A DNA stretch of 64,000 bases from assembly GCA_942493055.1 (NCBI GenBank), contig OW818680.1, positions 1 to 64,000 on the forward strand, read 5' to 3'. The notes under the pieces are model-generated. The model worked only from the letters and a program-made list of their open reading frames with translations. It did no database searches and was not told where the DNA came from. A program made the position numbers and the translations under genes. The stretch is from CAIZQW01 sp942493055 (GTDB lineage Bacteria; Verrucomicrobiota; Kiritimatiellia; RFP12; UBA1067). Below are positions 33,445 through 42,169 of the stretch, piece by piece; the first letter of the stretch is position 1, and every line of letters begins with the position of its first letter.

Positions 33445-36400
33445 ATGATGAAACGAATGAAGATCAGTCAGATAATGAGTGCCAGCATGTTTGTGGCCGG
33501 ATGTTTAATGGGTGACGCTGTTGTTGAAGCGCAGAAGCAACTCCCGCTCGTGCAGGACACCGATGTCGTGATCGTGGGCGGCTCGTCCGGCGCTGTCGCG
33601 GCTGCGCAGAAGGCAGCAGCCTCCGGCGCCAAGGTCTTCCTGGTCGCGCCGCGTCCCTATCTGGGCGAGGACATGGCCGGACATCTCAATCTGCGCGCAG
33701 ATGTGAATGATGATGCCTCCTCCGAACTCTATTCAAAGATATTCAAAGCCGTCGCACCCGTATCTTCAAAATCGCTCCCCTTCACCTATCAGGCCAGTGC
33801 GAAGGCCTCTCCGCGTCATAATGATCCCAAGAATACCCGGATGACGGATGGCGCCTACAGCGACTCCGCTGCTGAGAGCGTGGAGTTTGATAAGGATGTC
33901 GAGTACACCCTTGATTTGGGGACTCCGCAAGCGATCGGCGGCGTGCTCGTCTATGCCTTCAATCGCGAGGGGACTGGAGGGTTTATGACCGAGGAGATCG
34001 CTGTGCAGACGAGCAGCGATGCGAAGGCGTGGACGCCTGCCGGGACCGCCCAAAGCCAAGGGAGTAATGGGGATATCACATCCTTCAATCTCCCCTTGGT
34101 CGCGAAAACCCAGTATCTCAAAGTCACGGCCAAGAAGCAGAGCAAATACGCGCGTCAACTGCTGGGTGAGATTTGCGTCTATCCCGCCGCAGAGCCCGAG
34201 AAGCAAGAGAAGAAGCCCATGGCTTCAGAGACCACCCCCTTCAAAATCAAGCGCACCTTGGACGAAGCCCTGCTAAAGGCAGGTATCCCCTTCCTGACAG
34301 GGGCGTTTGCAACTGATATATTAACCGATGAGTCCGGCAAGCTGGCCGGTGTGGTGATTGCGAGCCGCAGCGGGCGTCAGGCGATCCGCGCCAAGGTGGT
34401 CGTGGATGCCACGGAGCGAGGCATGATTGCACGCGCTGCCGGGGCGAAAGCCACACGCTTCCCCAGTGGCGATTACACTTTCAAGCGCACCTTGATCGCC
34501 GGCGAGCCGCCGCCCAAAGCTGAGAATATGCGCGTCAACGAACTGCTGGGCATCTACAATACAACCGTGAAGGGCGTGAAAGCCCCCAAGGATATGCCCT
34601 CTGTGATCACCGGACGCATGTATGTCTGCGAGATCACCCTGCCGATGAAGGACGGCTCTGCGCGCTCCTTTGCAGAGGCCGAGCAGAAGGCGCGTGATCA
34701 GATGTTCACCAAGACGCAACTCGATACGTCAGATACCATGGCGTTCCTGCCACCGGATCAATTCAATTGCAAGGCGTCATCCAAGGCACCCTGGAGCGGG
34801 GTGGGGGCTCTGGACCTCGGCGTGTTTCAGCCTGCGGATGTCGAGAACCTCTTTGTGCTCGGGCCGTTGGCGGATGTTTCGCGCGATGCGGCGCAAGCCT
34901 TGATGAAGCCCGGCAATCTGATGGCGGTCGGTGCGCGCGTGGGCGAGACGGCTGCGGCAGTGGCCAAAGCGCGCAAGGAGATCGGGCCTGTCAGACTTGC
35001 CGGACATCTCCAGAACGCCCCTTCGGCTGGGATGGTTGGCGAAGGCGGACAGACCTTGCCGCACTACCTCTCCAACATGAGTGAGAAGATCACCTCCGGG
35101 CCGCGCACCTTGCCGACCCTGGCTGTCTGCGATGTGGTTGTCGCCGGGGCAGGAACAGGCGGCGCTCCCGCAGGTATTTCCGCTGCGCGCCAAGGCGCGA
35201 AGACGATTGTCTGCGAGTACCTCTATCAAATGGGCGGCGTCCAGACAGAGGGGATGATCGGCGTCTACTACTTTGGCAACCGCAGGGGCTTCACCACTGA
35301 GATCGATACAGGTGTGGCGAAGATGGGCGCTGTGCTCGCGCAGGCCAAGTCCGAGTGGTATCGCCAGGAGTGCCGCAAGGCCGGGGCTGAGATCTGGTAT
35401 GGCACCGTGGTCAGCGGCGTCGTGACCGAGGGCAACAAGGTGACCGGCGTGATCGTGGTCATGCAAGATGGCACGCGCGGCGTCATTCAGTGCAAGGTCG
35501 CCATTGACGCGACTGGCAATGCCGATCTCGCAGCCATGGCCGGCGAAGAGACCGAATTCATGCGCTCCGATGAGATCGCGGTGCAGGGGGTCGGTCAGAC
35601 GATCCGCTCCTTGGGAACCAGCTATGCGAACAACGACTTCAGTTTTGTCGATGACACGGATGCCTCAGACCTCTGCTTCTTCTCCCTGCGCGCACGAATG
35701 AGTATGCCGCTCAACGCGTGGGATCAATCGCAAATCGTGAATAGCCGTGAGCGCCGCCGCCTGATCGGCGCGTTCTACATGAACCCCATGGATGTGATGA
35801 ACAACCGCACCTACCCGGATGTGGTGGTGCAATCGCGCAGCAACTTTGACTCACACGGGCATACGGTCTGCGAGCAGTTCTTTATTGATGACCCCGGCCA
35901 CAAAGCCATGCTGGTCAATCTGCCCTACCGCTGCTTCCTGCCGAAGCGCGTGGAGGGTCTGCTGGTGGTCGGGCTCGGGATCAGCGCGCATCGCGATGCG
36001 ATGCCGATTTTGCGGATGCAGCCTGATGTGCAGAACCAAGGCTATGCAGCAGGCGTCGCAGCCGCCATGTCAATCAAGGCCCATGTAGCTGTCCGCGATG
36101 TGAATATGCGAGCCTTGCAGCAGCACCTGATCCAGAAAGACATCCTTACGCGCGACGTGCTGGAGATGAAAGACTCCTTCCCGCTTCCCAGGGATCAATT
36201 CGTCAAGGCGGCTGAAGCGCTCACGAACAACTACGACGGACTCTCTGTGGTGCTGACCGACTATACACGCAGCGTCCCGCTTTTGCGTGAGGCGCTGGCC
36301 AAGGCGAAATCAGCAGAGGCGAAGTTGAAGTATGCGCATGTCCTGGCCATGATGGGTGAGGCGGACGGAGAGACGCTGCTCATTGAGAAGGTGAAGGCGA

Positions 36401-36897
36401 TGAAGTGGGATGCCGGCTGGAACTTCCGGGGCATGGGCCAATTCGGACGGAGCGTCAGTTGGGTGGACAGCTACCTGATTGCACTCGGCCGTGCGAAGTC
36501 GAAGAACGCGCTGCCCGTGATCCTAGAGAAGGCGCGCGCGTTAACCGTGACCAATGAGTTTTCGCACTTCCGCGCGCTCTCGATTGCTTTGGAGGGGATC
36601 GGGGACGCGTCAGCAGCGCCTGCGCTTGCAGAGCTTCTGAAAACCCCTGGGATATCAGGATATTCAATCTCCATGGACAACGCCAAGACAGCCTTCCCCG
36701 TGCTGGCCACCTTCCAGGACGCCGCCGGCAACAAAGAGCGCACGCTTGTGTTGAGAGAGCTCTCCCTGGCCCGTGCACTCTATCGCCTCGGGGACAGCAA
36801 CGGCCTCGGCGAGAAGATCCTGAGCGCGTATGCCCGTGATCCTCGCGGCATGTATGCCAACCACGCCAAGCTCGTGCTCACCAAGCACACCCACTGA
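33445..36897 (+). CDS. Secreted FAD-dependent oxidoreductase with two FAD modules and an inserted discoidin-like domain
   Basis: The 1150-residue protein starts at 33445 (aaagga Shine-Dalgarno) with a leader (IMSASMFVAGCLMGDAVVEA). The first FAD-binding site is DTDVVIVGGSSGAVAAAQKA (~residues 38-57). A discoidin/F5-8-type beta-sandwich interrupts that module (~125-250: MTDGAYSDSAAESVEFDKD, YTLDLGTPQAIGGVLVY, EEIAVQTSSDAKAWTPAG), then the module resumes. A second FAD site, CDVVVAGAGTGGAPAGISAA, lies near residue 560, followed by a substrate region of the FAD_oxidored (PF12831) type. The C-terminal ~220 residues look like HEAT-type helical repeats (FSHFRALSIALEGIGDASAA). The reaction is unknown; genes like this are common in glycan-use regions of PVC bacteria. 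Confidence 0.8.
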   Translation: MMKRMKISQIMSASMFVAGCLMGDAVVEAQKQLPLVQDTDVVIVGGSSGAVAAAQKAAASGAKVFLVAPRPYLGEDMAGHLNLRADVNDDASSELYSKIFKAVAPVSSKSLPFTYQASAKASPRHNDPKNTRMTDGAYSDSAAESVEFDKDVEYTLDLGTPQAIGGVLVYAFNREGTGGFMTEEIAVQTSSDAKAWTPAGTAQSQGSNGDITSFNLPLVAKTQYLKVTAKKQSKYARQLLGEICVYPAAEPEKQEKKPMASETTPFKIKRTLDEALLKAGIPFLTGAFATDILTDESGKLAGVVIASRSGRQAIRAKVVVDATERGMIARAAGAKATRFPSGDYTFKRTLIAGEPPPKAENMRVNELLGIYNTTVKGVKAPKDMPSVITGRMYVCEITLPMKDGSARSFAEAEQKARDQMFTKTQLDTSDTMAFLPPDQFNCKASSKAPWSGVGALDLGVFQPADVENLFVLGPLADVSRDAAQALMKPGNLMAVGARVGETAAAVAKARKEIGPVRLAGHLQNAPSAGMVGEGGQTLPHYLSNMSEKITSGPRTLPTLAVCDVVVAGAGTGGAPAGISAARQGAKTIVCEYLYQMGGVQTEGMIGVYYFGNRRGFTTEIDTGVAKMGAVLAQAKSEWYRQECRKAGAEIWYGTVVSGVVTEGNKVTGVIVVMQDGTRGVIQCKVAIDATGNADLAAMAGEETEFMRSDEIAVQGVGQTIRSLGTSYANNDFSFVDDTDASDLCFFSLRARMSMPLNAWDQSQIVNSRERRRLIGAFYMNPMDVMNNRTYPDVVVQSRSNFDSHGHTVCEQFFIDDPGHKAMLVNLPYRCFLPKRVEGLLVVGLGISAHRDAMPILRMQPDVQNQGYAAGVAAAMSIKAHVAVRDVNMRALQQHLIQKDILTRDVLEMKDSFPLPRDQFVKAAEALTNNYDGLSVVLTDYTRSVPLLREALAKAKSAEAKLKYAHVLAMMGEADGETLLIEKVKAMKWDAGWNFRGMGQFGRSVSWVDSYLIALGRAKSKNALPVILEKARALTVTNEFSHFRALSIALEGIGDASAAPALAELLKTPGISGYSISMDNAKTAFPVLATFQDAAGNKERTLVLRELSLARALYRLGDSNGLGEKILSAYARDPRGMYANHAKLVLTKHTH

Positions 36898-36917
36898 TTT
36901 CTTGCTTCTTAGATTTC

Positions 36918-37185
36918 ACCGCAAAAGCCGCAAAAGAGAGCGCAAAGGGTCAGCCTGCCTCACCTGTGAATACACAGACGGCAGAGCGACCCTTTGCGCG
37001 GAATAATATCAAGTTTTCATCAGCAAAAAACTCGTTTTTTGCTGATGAAAAGGAAACCAGTATTCATCTGCGCGGCTATCCATTCCGCCGTCCGTGTATT
37101 TTATCCGCCGTAGGCCTATTGGCGAAGGCGGATCACGGGTGAGGCGGATGAGATAGCCGTGCAATCTTTTAGCGGTTTTTGCGGT
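36918..37185. repeat. Nested inverted-repeat element with 17-bp hairpin
   Basis: The outer arms are 36918-36937 (accgcaaaagccgcaaaaga) and 37165-37185 (inverse, tcttttagcggtttttgcgg). Inside, gcgcaaagggtc (36940-36951) pairs with gaccctttgcgc (36988-36999). A perfect 17-bp stem with a ctcg loop lies at 37014-37051 (ttttcatcagcaaaaaa), and cggctatcc/gatagccg words flank a ccgccgtaggc block at ~37075-37160. There is no open reading frame worth calling. The element fills the gap before the tRNA gene. Confidence 0.8.
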
Positions 37186-37233
37186 AAAATATATCATCTC
37201 CCATTTTTTTTGTGCGCTTGCCCGTATTTCAGA

Positions 37234-37263
37234 TTGACAGAGGTGATTGTTATACGTTAAAGT
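37234..37263 (+). promoter_or_regulatory. Promoter of the tRNA-Pro gene
   Basis: TTGACA (37234-37239) and TAAAGT (37258-37263) are 18 bp apart, 24 bp before the mature tRNA 5' end. A consensus -35 box and this spacing are what a tRNA promoter needs. Confidence 0.65.
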
Positions 37264-37287
37264 ATGCGAACTTTTTCACCACTTTCT

Positions 37288-37364
37288 CGGGGCGTAGCGC
37301 AGCCTGGTAGCGCGTTTGCTTGGGGTGCAAAAGGTCGAGAGTTCAAATCTCTCCGCCCCGACCA
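37288..37364 (+). tRNA. tRNA-Pro (anticodon GGG)
   Basis: This 77-nt cloverleaf has an acceptor stem cggggcg/cgccccg, a D arm (gcgcagcctggtagcgc), an anticodon stem tttgc/gcaaa with loop ttggggt (anticodon GGG, G at 37), a T arm gagag-ttcaaat-ctctc and an encoded CCA end. It starts with C as usual for tRNA-Pro. It is the only tRNA gene seen in the window. Confidence 0.95.
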
Positions 37365-37368
37365 TTTT

Positions 37369-37403
37369 AAAGCTCGTAAACAGCAATGTTTACGGGCTTT
37401 TTT
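37369..37403 (+). terminator. Rho-independent terminator of tRNA-Pro
   Basis: The stem aaagctcgtaaac / gtttacgggcttt is followed by a T run, starting 5 bp after the tRNA CCA end. Confidence 0.85.
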
Positions 37404-37458
37404 CGTGCCTTTTTTGGGTTTCCCGAGTATTGGCCCTGAAAAGGAGCGCGGGCTTCCT

Positions 37459-37621
37459 GCCTAATGCCACTAACTTTTCATGGTGCAACAGGGGAACGGC
37501 CTACAGAGGGACAGACAAGAATGACTCTCCTCTTTCATGCGGGCGGGACGCCCACGCTCCCTTCTATTGCTGCCCTCAAAAAGGAGCGCGGGCATCTTGC
37601 CCGCCGGAGCCGGGACGGCTC
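37459..37621. repeat. Compound palindrome block, inverted copy at 63815-63979
   Basis: About 165 bp are nearly identical, in inverse orientation, to 63815-63979. The block contains aatgccactaacttttc, a gcgggcgggacgcccacgc palindrome, gcgggca-tct-tgcccgc (written gcgggcatcttgcccgc) and gagccg-gga-cggctc, all hairpins with three-base or near three-base loops. No coding sequence is supported; the stretch 37404-38052 has no gene. Confidence 0.85.
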
Positions 37622-37694
37622 TGCGTAGCACCTGGGAGCGCCGCCGTCCGGCCGAAATTGTCCCTTCCCTCCCTTAGTGCTCACCCAACTAATT

Positions 37695-37805
37695 CACTCA
37701 CCCACTTCTTCTCCCCATTCTCGCATTCGCGCATTTCCCCACTCACACACTTCTTCTCCCCATTCTCGCATTCTCGCATTCACGCATTTTCCCACTATCG
37801 CACTA
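37695..37805. repeat. 'cattctcgcattcgcgcatt' word array
   Basis: Two ~46-bp units starting acttcttctccccattctc (37703 and 37749) each hold tandem words such as tcgcattctcgcattcacgc. The inverse words occur at 33243-33284. It is followed by ctaatgaactaacgaact words. Confidence 0.8.
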
Positions 37806-37826
37806 ATGAACTAACGAACTTCCCGA

Positions 37827-37880
37827 AAACTTTAGAACTTTAGCATTTTAGAACTTTAGAACTTCTTTAGAACTTCTTCT
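37827..37880. repeat. 'actttagaactttag' word array, copy 1
   Basis: Tandem 10-14 nt words (aactttagaactttagcatt, agaacttctttagaacttct) form an array. A very similar array is at 42088-42126 and inverse arrays at 42980-43067. Confidence 0.85.
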
Positions 37881-38052
37881 GAATTGCGACCCTGATTTCC
37901 GGGATTGACTATTTTGCCTCCCCCACATACTATATGCCAATCATAGGCGCTGGAATGTTTCTGGCGGGCCCTGTGGGCGATTCGTGATTGCAAATCATAA
38001 TGGACAGTGGGCAATTTGCACTGGAGATAAACATGTTTCTCGAGAGGAGTTT

Positions 38053-40320
38053 ATGAAAATCATACTGCTATTCTGTCGCAGAACGAAGACTGCTTTGACA
38101 TGCTCAATTCTGCTGTTCTCCGTATTCATGCCGGCAACAGCGGCGCCCGTGCCACAGCAACCTGGCGATATTGTTCTGGAGAATCGGGAGTTCCGTCTGC
38201 TGGTCAGTGGCAAAGGATGTGCGCGCAGTCTGCTCCATAAGACTACCGGACAGGAATGCCTTGAACCGGATGCGGAAATCCCCATGTTCACATTGACGCA
38301 GTATCGTCCGTACGACAACGAAGTGCAATTGGCCTACCCCTGTAAACAAAAGGCATTTCCGGCCAAAGAGGTGCGGCGAGAAGGTGACCGTCTCCTGGTC
38401 GACTTCGAGCTGATCGACCATCGAATGGAAATACGGATCAAGGAAACGGATTCTTATATCGGTTTCCAGCTTGAAAAAGTCAGATCCAGGGAGATCCCAG
38501 TCCAATGGGCGCCCTGGAAAAAGAAACCAACTCCGGTTGATGAGGCCTGCTTCGTTCAGCTTCCCATAAAGGATCGCAAAAACTTCGGGGAATGGCTCAA
38601 CGCCATGTGGGACAAGGATGTTGCGGTCAACCTGCTGGCTACAGATCCATATCCCATGATTGACGGACTGGAAAGGCGCGGGCATCGCCTCTTCACTGCA
38701 ACAGCCGCGATGGAGGTCAAACTCGAGGGCCTTGGAGCCGCGCTGATTGTCACGGACGGGAACAAACTTCTGGACCGCATTGCGACAGTAGAAGAAGACT
38801 ACGGTCTTCCCAGAGGTGTGGAAAGCCGCCGTCGAAAGGACTATTGTTATTCGTATTACTGGGTCAGCGACGTGACCCCGAAGAACATTGACAAGCAGAT
38901 TGAGTACGCGAAGCGTGGAGGTTTCAAAGCCTTTATGATTTATTACCTGGCGTTTGCCAAAGCGCCTGGCCATTACGAATTCCGTGATAACTATCCGAAC
39001 GGAATGGCGGACCTGCAGGAGATCGTGAAAAAAATCAAGCAGGCCGGCATGACTCCCGGGCTTCATCATCACTATAACAAGTCTTTTGGCATGGATCCGT
39101 ACATCACGCCGGTTCCGGATCCCCGCCTGAACCTGAAAAAGATATTCACGCTTGCCGGCGATGTCGATGAAAAAGGCGCCAGTCTTGAAGTCGAAGAAAA
39201 CCCGGAATGGTCAGACCTGGCATCATGCGAGAAATACTTGCGCATTGATGATGAGCTGATCCAGTACGATTCGTTCACGATTACACGGCCGTATGTTTTC
39301 TCCGGATGCAAGCGGGGTATCTTTAAAACAAAATCAGCCGTCCACAAGCGGGGTGTCAAGTTCGGTCTGCTCGGTGAAGTCATGGGTGTTATCGGAGTCT
39401 ATGATCAGCGAACGTCCATTCAGGCGGAGGTCGCCGAACGCCTTGGTAAACTGTACGCCGAGGCGGGTTTCGAGTTTGCCTACTTCGACGGAGCTGAGGA
39501 CGTTCCTCCGCCGTTTTGGTTTAACACGTCTCATTCGCAGTGGCTGGTCTGGAAGGCGATGGAGCCCAAGCCCATCTTCGCCGAGGGCGCCTGCAAGTCC
39601 CACTTCAGCTGGCATATTCTCAGCCGTGGCAATGCCTTCGATATCTGGTTGCCCGAATTCATCAAGGATGCCACACGGACGTATGCCGGCGCAGAAGCAC
39701 CGTGCATAGCAAAGGATTTCACAGGCCTGAATTTCGGATGGATCGGCTACTGGAATCCGACAGCCAAGACCATCGGCACGCAACCGGATATGCTGGAATA
39801 TGTCACCAGCCGGGCGGCGGCATGGAACTCGCCGATATCGTTCCGCGGCCATCTGTCTGAGTTCGAAAAGCATCCCCGTACAGCCGACAATTTTGAAGTT
39901 CTGCGGAGATGGGAAGATGTGCGTGTCAAGCAGTGGCTGAAACAGGAAGACAAGGAGAAGCTGAAAAATTGGAACCGCGAACACATCCTCCTCCTTGACG
40001 AAGCAGGGCACTTTGAATTGCAGGAATATGAACAGATCAAGGGCGCGGCCGAAGGTGATGCACGAGTAAGAGCCTTTATTTTTGAACGGAAGGGAAGCCC
40101 ATGGATCGTTTACTGGCATCCATCGGGCGATGGCAGGTTGGAGGTGCCCGTCAGCACAGGCAAACTCCAATTGTTTAATGATCTGGCCGGTGTCGCGCAG
40201 AAAGTTGAGGTACAGACGGGAAAAGCGACGCTTCCCCTCAACAACCGTTGCTACCTCAAGTGCGAAGGGATGAAGCGAGACGAGGTGGTCCGATGCATTG
40301 AAAAGGCCAGGATTCTGTAG
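38053..40320 (+). CDS. Secreted TIM-barrel glycoside hydrolase-like protein, family unassigned
   Basis: The 755-residue product starts at 38053 (gagaggag Shine-Dalgarno) with a signal peptide (LTCSILLFSVFMPATAA). Residues ~30-260 form a beta-rich N-terminal domain. A barrel-like part follows with YCYSYYWVSDVTPKNIDKQI, YAKRGGFKAFMIYYLAFA, AGMTPGLHHHYN and GFEFAYFDGAEDVPPPFWF, where the FAYFDG aspartate sits as the nucleophile does in GH36/GH31-type barrels. ISFRGHLSEF and a C-terminal sandwich (SPWIVYWHPSGDGRLEVP) complete it. I do not recognise the CAZy family; melibiase-like is the nearest. The M14 peptidase gene starts 16 bp after its stop, so the two are likely cotranscribed. Confidence 0.65.
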   Translation: MKIILLFCRRTKTALTCSILLFSVFMPATAAPVPQQPGDIVLENREFRLLVSGKGCARSLLHKTTGQECLEPDAEIPMFTLTQYRPYDNEVQLAYPCKQKAFPAKEVRREGDRLLVDFELIDHRMEIRIKETDSYIGFQLEKVRSREIPVQWAPWKKKPTPVDEACFVQLPIKDRKNFGEWLNAMWDKDVAVNLLATDPYPMIDGLERRGHRLFTATAAMEVKLEGLGAALIVTDGNKLLDRIATVEEDYGLPRGVESRRRKDYCYSYYWVSDVTPKNIDKQIEYAKRGGFKAFMIYYLAFAKAPGHYEFRDNYPNGMADLQEIVKKIKQAGMTPGLHHHYNKSFGMDPYITPVPDPRLNLKKIFTLAGDVDEKGASLEVEENPEWSDLASCEKYLRIDDELIQYDSFTITRPYVFSGCKRGIFKTKSAVHKRGVKFGLLGEVMGVIGVYDQRTSIQAEVAERLGKLYAEAGFEFAYFDGAEDVPPPFWFNTSHSQWLVWKAMEPKPIFAEGACKSHFSWHILSRGNAFDIWLPEFIKDATRTYAGAEAPCIAKDFTGLNFGWIGYWNPTAKTIGTQPDMLEYVTSRAAAWNSPISFRGHLSEFEKHPRTADNFEVLRRWEDVRVKQWLKQEDKEKLKNWNREHILLLDEAGHFELQEYEQIKGAAEGDARVRAFIFERKGSPWIVYWHPSGDGRLEVPVSTGKLQLFNDLAGVAQKVEVQTGKATLPLNNRCYLKCEGMKRDEVVRCIEKARIL

Positions 40321-40336
40321 CCGAGAAATTGTTCTT

Positions 40337-41611
40337 ATGAAACCACACAACCTGATTACGCTGTTTTTAGCGCAACGTCTCAAGATGTTCGCGGACGTGT
40401 TGAAACACGCTGCCCTGACGGCCGCCGTGTTGTTGACATCTGCTGCGATGGCTGCCGAGATTTCCATCAGCAGCGACTTTGAAGGCGGAATGCTGGGGCC
40501 GGTAACGAAACTCTCCGATGCGCACTTTCTCTGTCCCGTGCCAGGCCAGGGCGATCATGAAGGCCGCAATCGCCAGGTTTCCTGGTATTACTTTTGTCTC
40601 AGTAATGCCAGGGGACGGAAGGTCACGTTCACGCTGACCGATCTGCGGGGCGAGTATAACTTCAAACCCGGCGGTATCTGTATCAATGAACAATCACCGC
40701 CGGTAGTGAGTTCGGACGGCACAAACTGGCAGCACCTGGCGGCGATGACGTTCGACAAAACCAACGATCGTGCCTCGTTCACCATCATACCCGAATCAGA
40801 TCACGTCAGGATCGCCCACATTGAACCCTATACGTCCAGCCGGCTGAACCAGCTGCTGGGCGAGATCCTTGGCAATCCGGATCTGAAAGACGAGGTCATT
40901 GGCCGGAGTGTTGAAGGCCGTGAACTGCACCTGCTGACAATCAGCAACCCTGCCGTGCCGGATGCCGGGAAACCTGTGGTTTGGCTCATGTGCAGGCAGC
41001 ATGCCTGGGAAAGCGGCACTTCGTTTGTGGGCGAAGGTGCGATAAAGTTTCTTCTCTCCGATGAAGGCCGGTCTTATCGCGACCGGGTCATCTTCAAAAT
41101 CTTTCCCATGGTCGATCCTGATGGCTGTGCCGGTGGCGGCGTCCGTTTCAACCGAAAGGGTTACGATGTGAACCGTAACTGGGACACGGCCGATCCTGCC
41201 AGCGCCGAAAGCCGGCGCCTGATGCCTGAAATCTGTGCCGCGAAGAAGGCGATGCTTGATACCGGCCGGATGGACTTCTTTCTCACCCTTCATAACCAGG
41301 AGCAGGATGAGTGGCTGAGCAGTTCCGTCAATCACAGGGAACTTGCCGCCCAGTTCTTTGCCCGGCTGGTCAAAGATACCACGTTTAATCCAGGCGCAAA
41401 AGGACCGATACAGTCCCATGGCAAGCCGTCGTCCAGTCGCTACTCGGTGTACGAGTTCCTGGATATACAGATGGGCAAGCCGGCCTTCCTGATGGAGCAG
41501 GGTATAGCGAACAGTTCCAGGCTGGGCCACATGCCAACATCCCGTGATCGTGTCGAATTCGGGCGTCAACTGGCCCGTGTCATGTGTGACGTGGTGCTGG
41601 AGAAAAAATGA
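40337..41611 (+). CDS. Secreted M14-family zinc carboxypeptidase
   Basis: The 424-residue protein starts at the ATG 40337, 16 bp after the preceding stop; a later ATG at 40385 is possible. A signal peptide follows (ALTAAVLLTSAAMA). The N-terminal ~125 residues form a beta-sandwich of the cytosolic-carboxypeptidase type (WYYFCLSNARGRKVTFTL). The M14 domain has the zinc ligands in CRQHAWESG (H and E) and TLHNQEQDE (H), the substrate-binding GYDVNRNWD and the catalytic glutamate in FLMEQGI. The domain order resembles CCP/M14B peptidases. These cut C-terminal residues or peptidoglycan stem peptides; here it may trim glycoprotein or wall peptides with its hydrolase neighbour. Confidence 0.85.
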   Translation: MKPHNLITLFLAQRLKMFADVLKHAALTAAVLLTSAAMAAEISISSDFEGGMLGPVTKLSDAHFLCPVPGQGDHEGRNRQVSWYYFCLSNARGRKVTFTLTDLRGEYNFKPGGICINEQSPPVVSSDGTNWQHLAAMTFDKTNDRASFTIIPESDHVRIAHIEPYTSSRLNQLLGEILGNPDLKDEVIGRSVEGRELHLLTISNPAVPDAGKPVVWLMCRQHAWESGTSFVGEGAIKFLLSDEGRSYRDRVIFKIFPMVDPDGCAGGGVRFNRKGYDVNRNWDTADPASAESRRLMPEICAAKKAMLDTGRMDFFLTLHNQEQDEWLSSSVNHRELAAQFFARLVKDTTFNPGAKGPIQSHGKPSSSRYSVYEFLDIQMGKPAFLMEQGIANSSRLGHMPTSRDRVEFGRQLARVMCDVVLEKK

Positions 41612-41727
41612 GGATCAGGCAGTGATCGGGTCAGGGACAAGCCCACCGCGCGGGCTGCGCCGCGAACAAACGGATTGGTAACTTTTAGCTACGGATTGCG
41701 CGGATTGATACGGATTGAGAATTTTTA

Positions 41728-42126
41728 CCGCAAAGAACGCATAGAACACACAGAAAAGAGTTGTTCATCTGATTGCGAAGCAAAGCATTTAGAAGTTGAT
41801 CTTTGAGATCTTTGTGTTCTTTGCGGTTAAATCAAATCAAGTTATAGACAAGCCCGCCGCCAGCGGAGCTGGAATAAACGAAGGAGTAACTTTTTAGCAT
41901 CGAATAGCGCGAACCACACGAATAAAAAAAATGTTTTACGCGAAGATCGCTATGAGAGGTGCTTGCACGGAAAGCCCCCGCAAGTGGCTGAATACCCACC
42001 TTCGCCAAGGCTTCCGCCTTCGCAACGCCTACGGCGGATAAAACGGCGGGCATGCAGCCGGGGCTTATCTCGTGCAAGCCCCCGAAGGAACTTTAGAACT
42101 TTAGCATTTTAGAACTTTAGAACTTC
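41728..42126. repeat. Mixed repeats in the gap after the M14 gene
   Basis: 41612-42169 has no gene. It holds ggattgcgcggattgatacg words (41688-41722) and an inverted pair accgcaaagaacgcatag (41736 on) with ctttgtgttctttgcggtt (41808-41827). A long hairpin lies at 41962-42078 with ends cttgcacg/cgtgcaag, its loop expanded by a ~60-bp block of gccttcgcaacgcctacggc-type words. A second 'actttagaactttag' array fills 42088-42126. The hairpin exists without the insert at 63505-63561. Confidence 0.8.
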
Positions 42127-42169
42127 CCTTCTCCCTCTCCCTCTCCCTCTGTCGTCCGGCGCAGGAAAT

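Noticed and set aside
33445..36897. Two genes fused by a sequencing error
   Set aside because: The frame is open throughout, with no stop, frameshift sign or internal ribosome-binding site near the second FAD motif, so a genuine two-module protein is simpler.
37014..37051. 17-bp hairpin as terminator of the oxidoreductase gene
   Set aside because: It is over 110 bp after the stop, symmetrical with T runs on both sides, and embedded in larger inverted repeats, so it is described as part of that element.
37695..37880. Possible CRISPR array
   Set aside because: Repeats are 8-14 nt, degenerate and without constant spacers; no cas gene is nearby.
39334..40467. A 377-codon minus-strand open frame opposite the TIM-barrel hydrolase gene
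   Set aside because: It is antisense to a coding region and crosses a gene boundary; no motif or ribosome site supports it.
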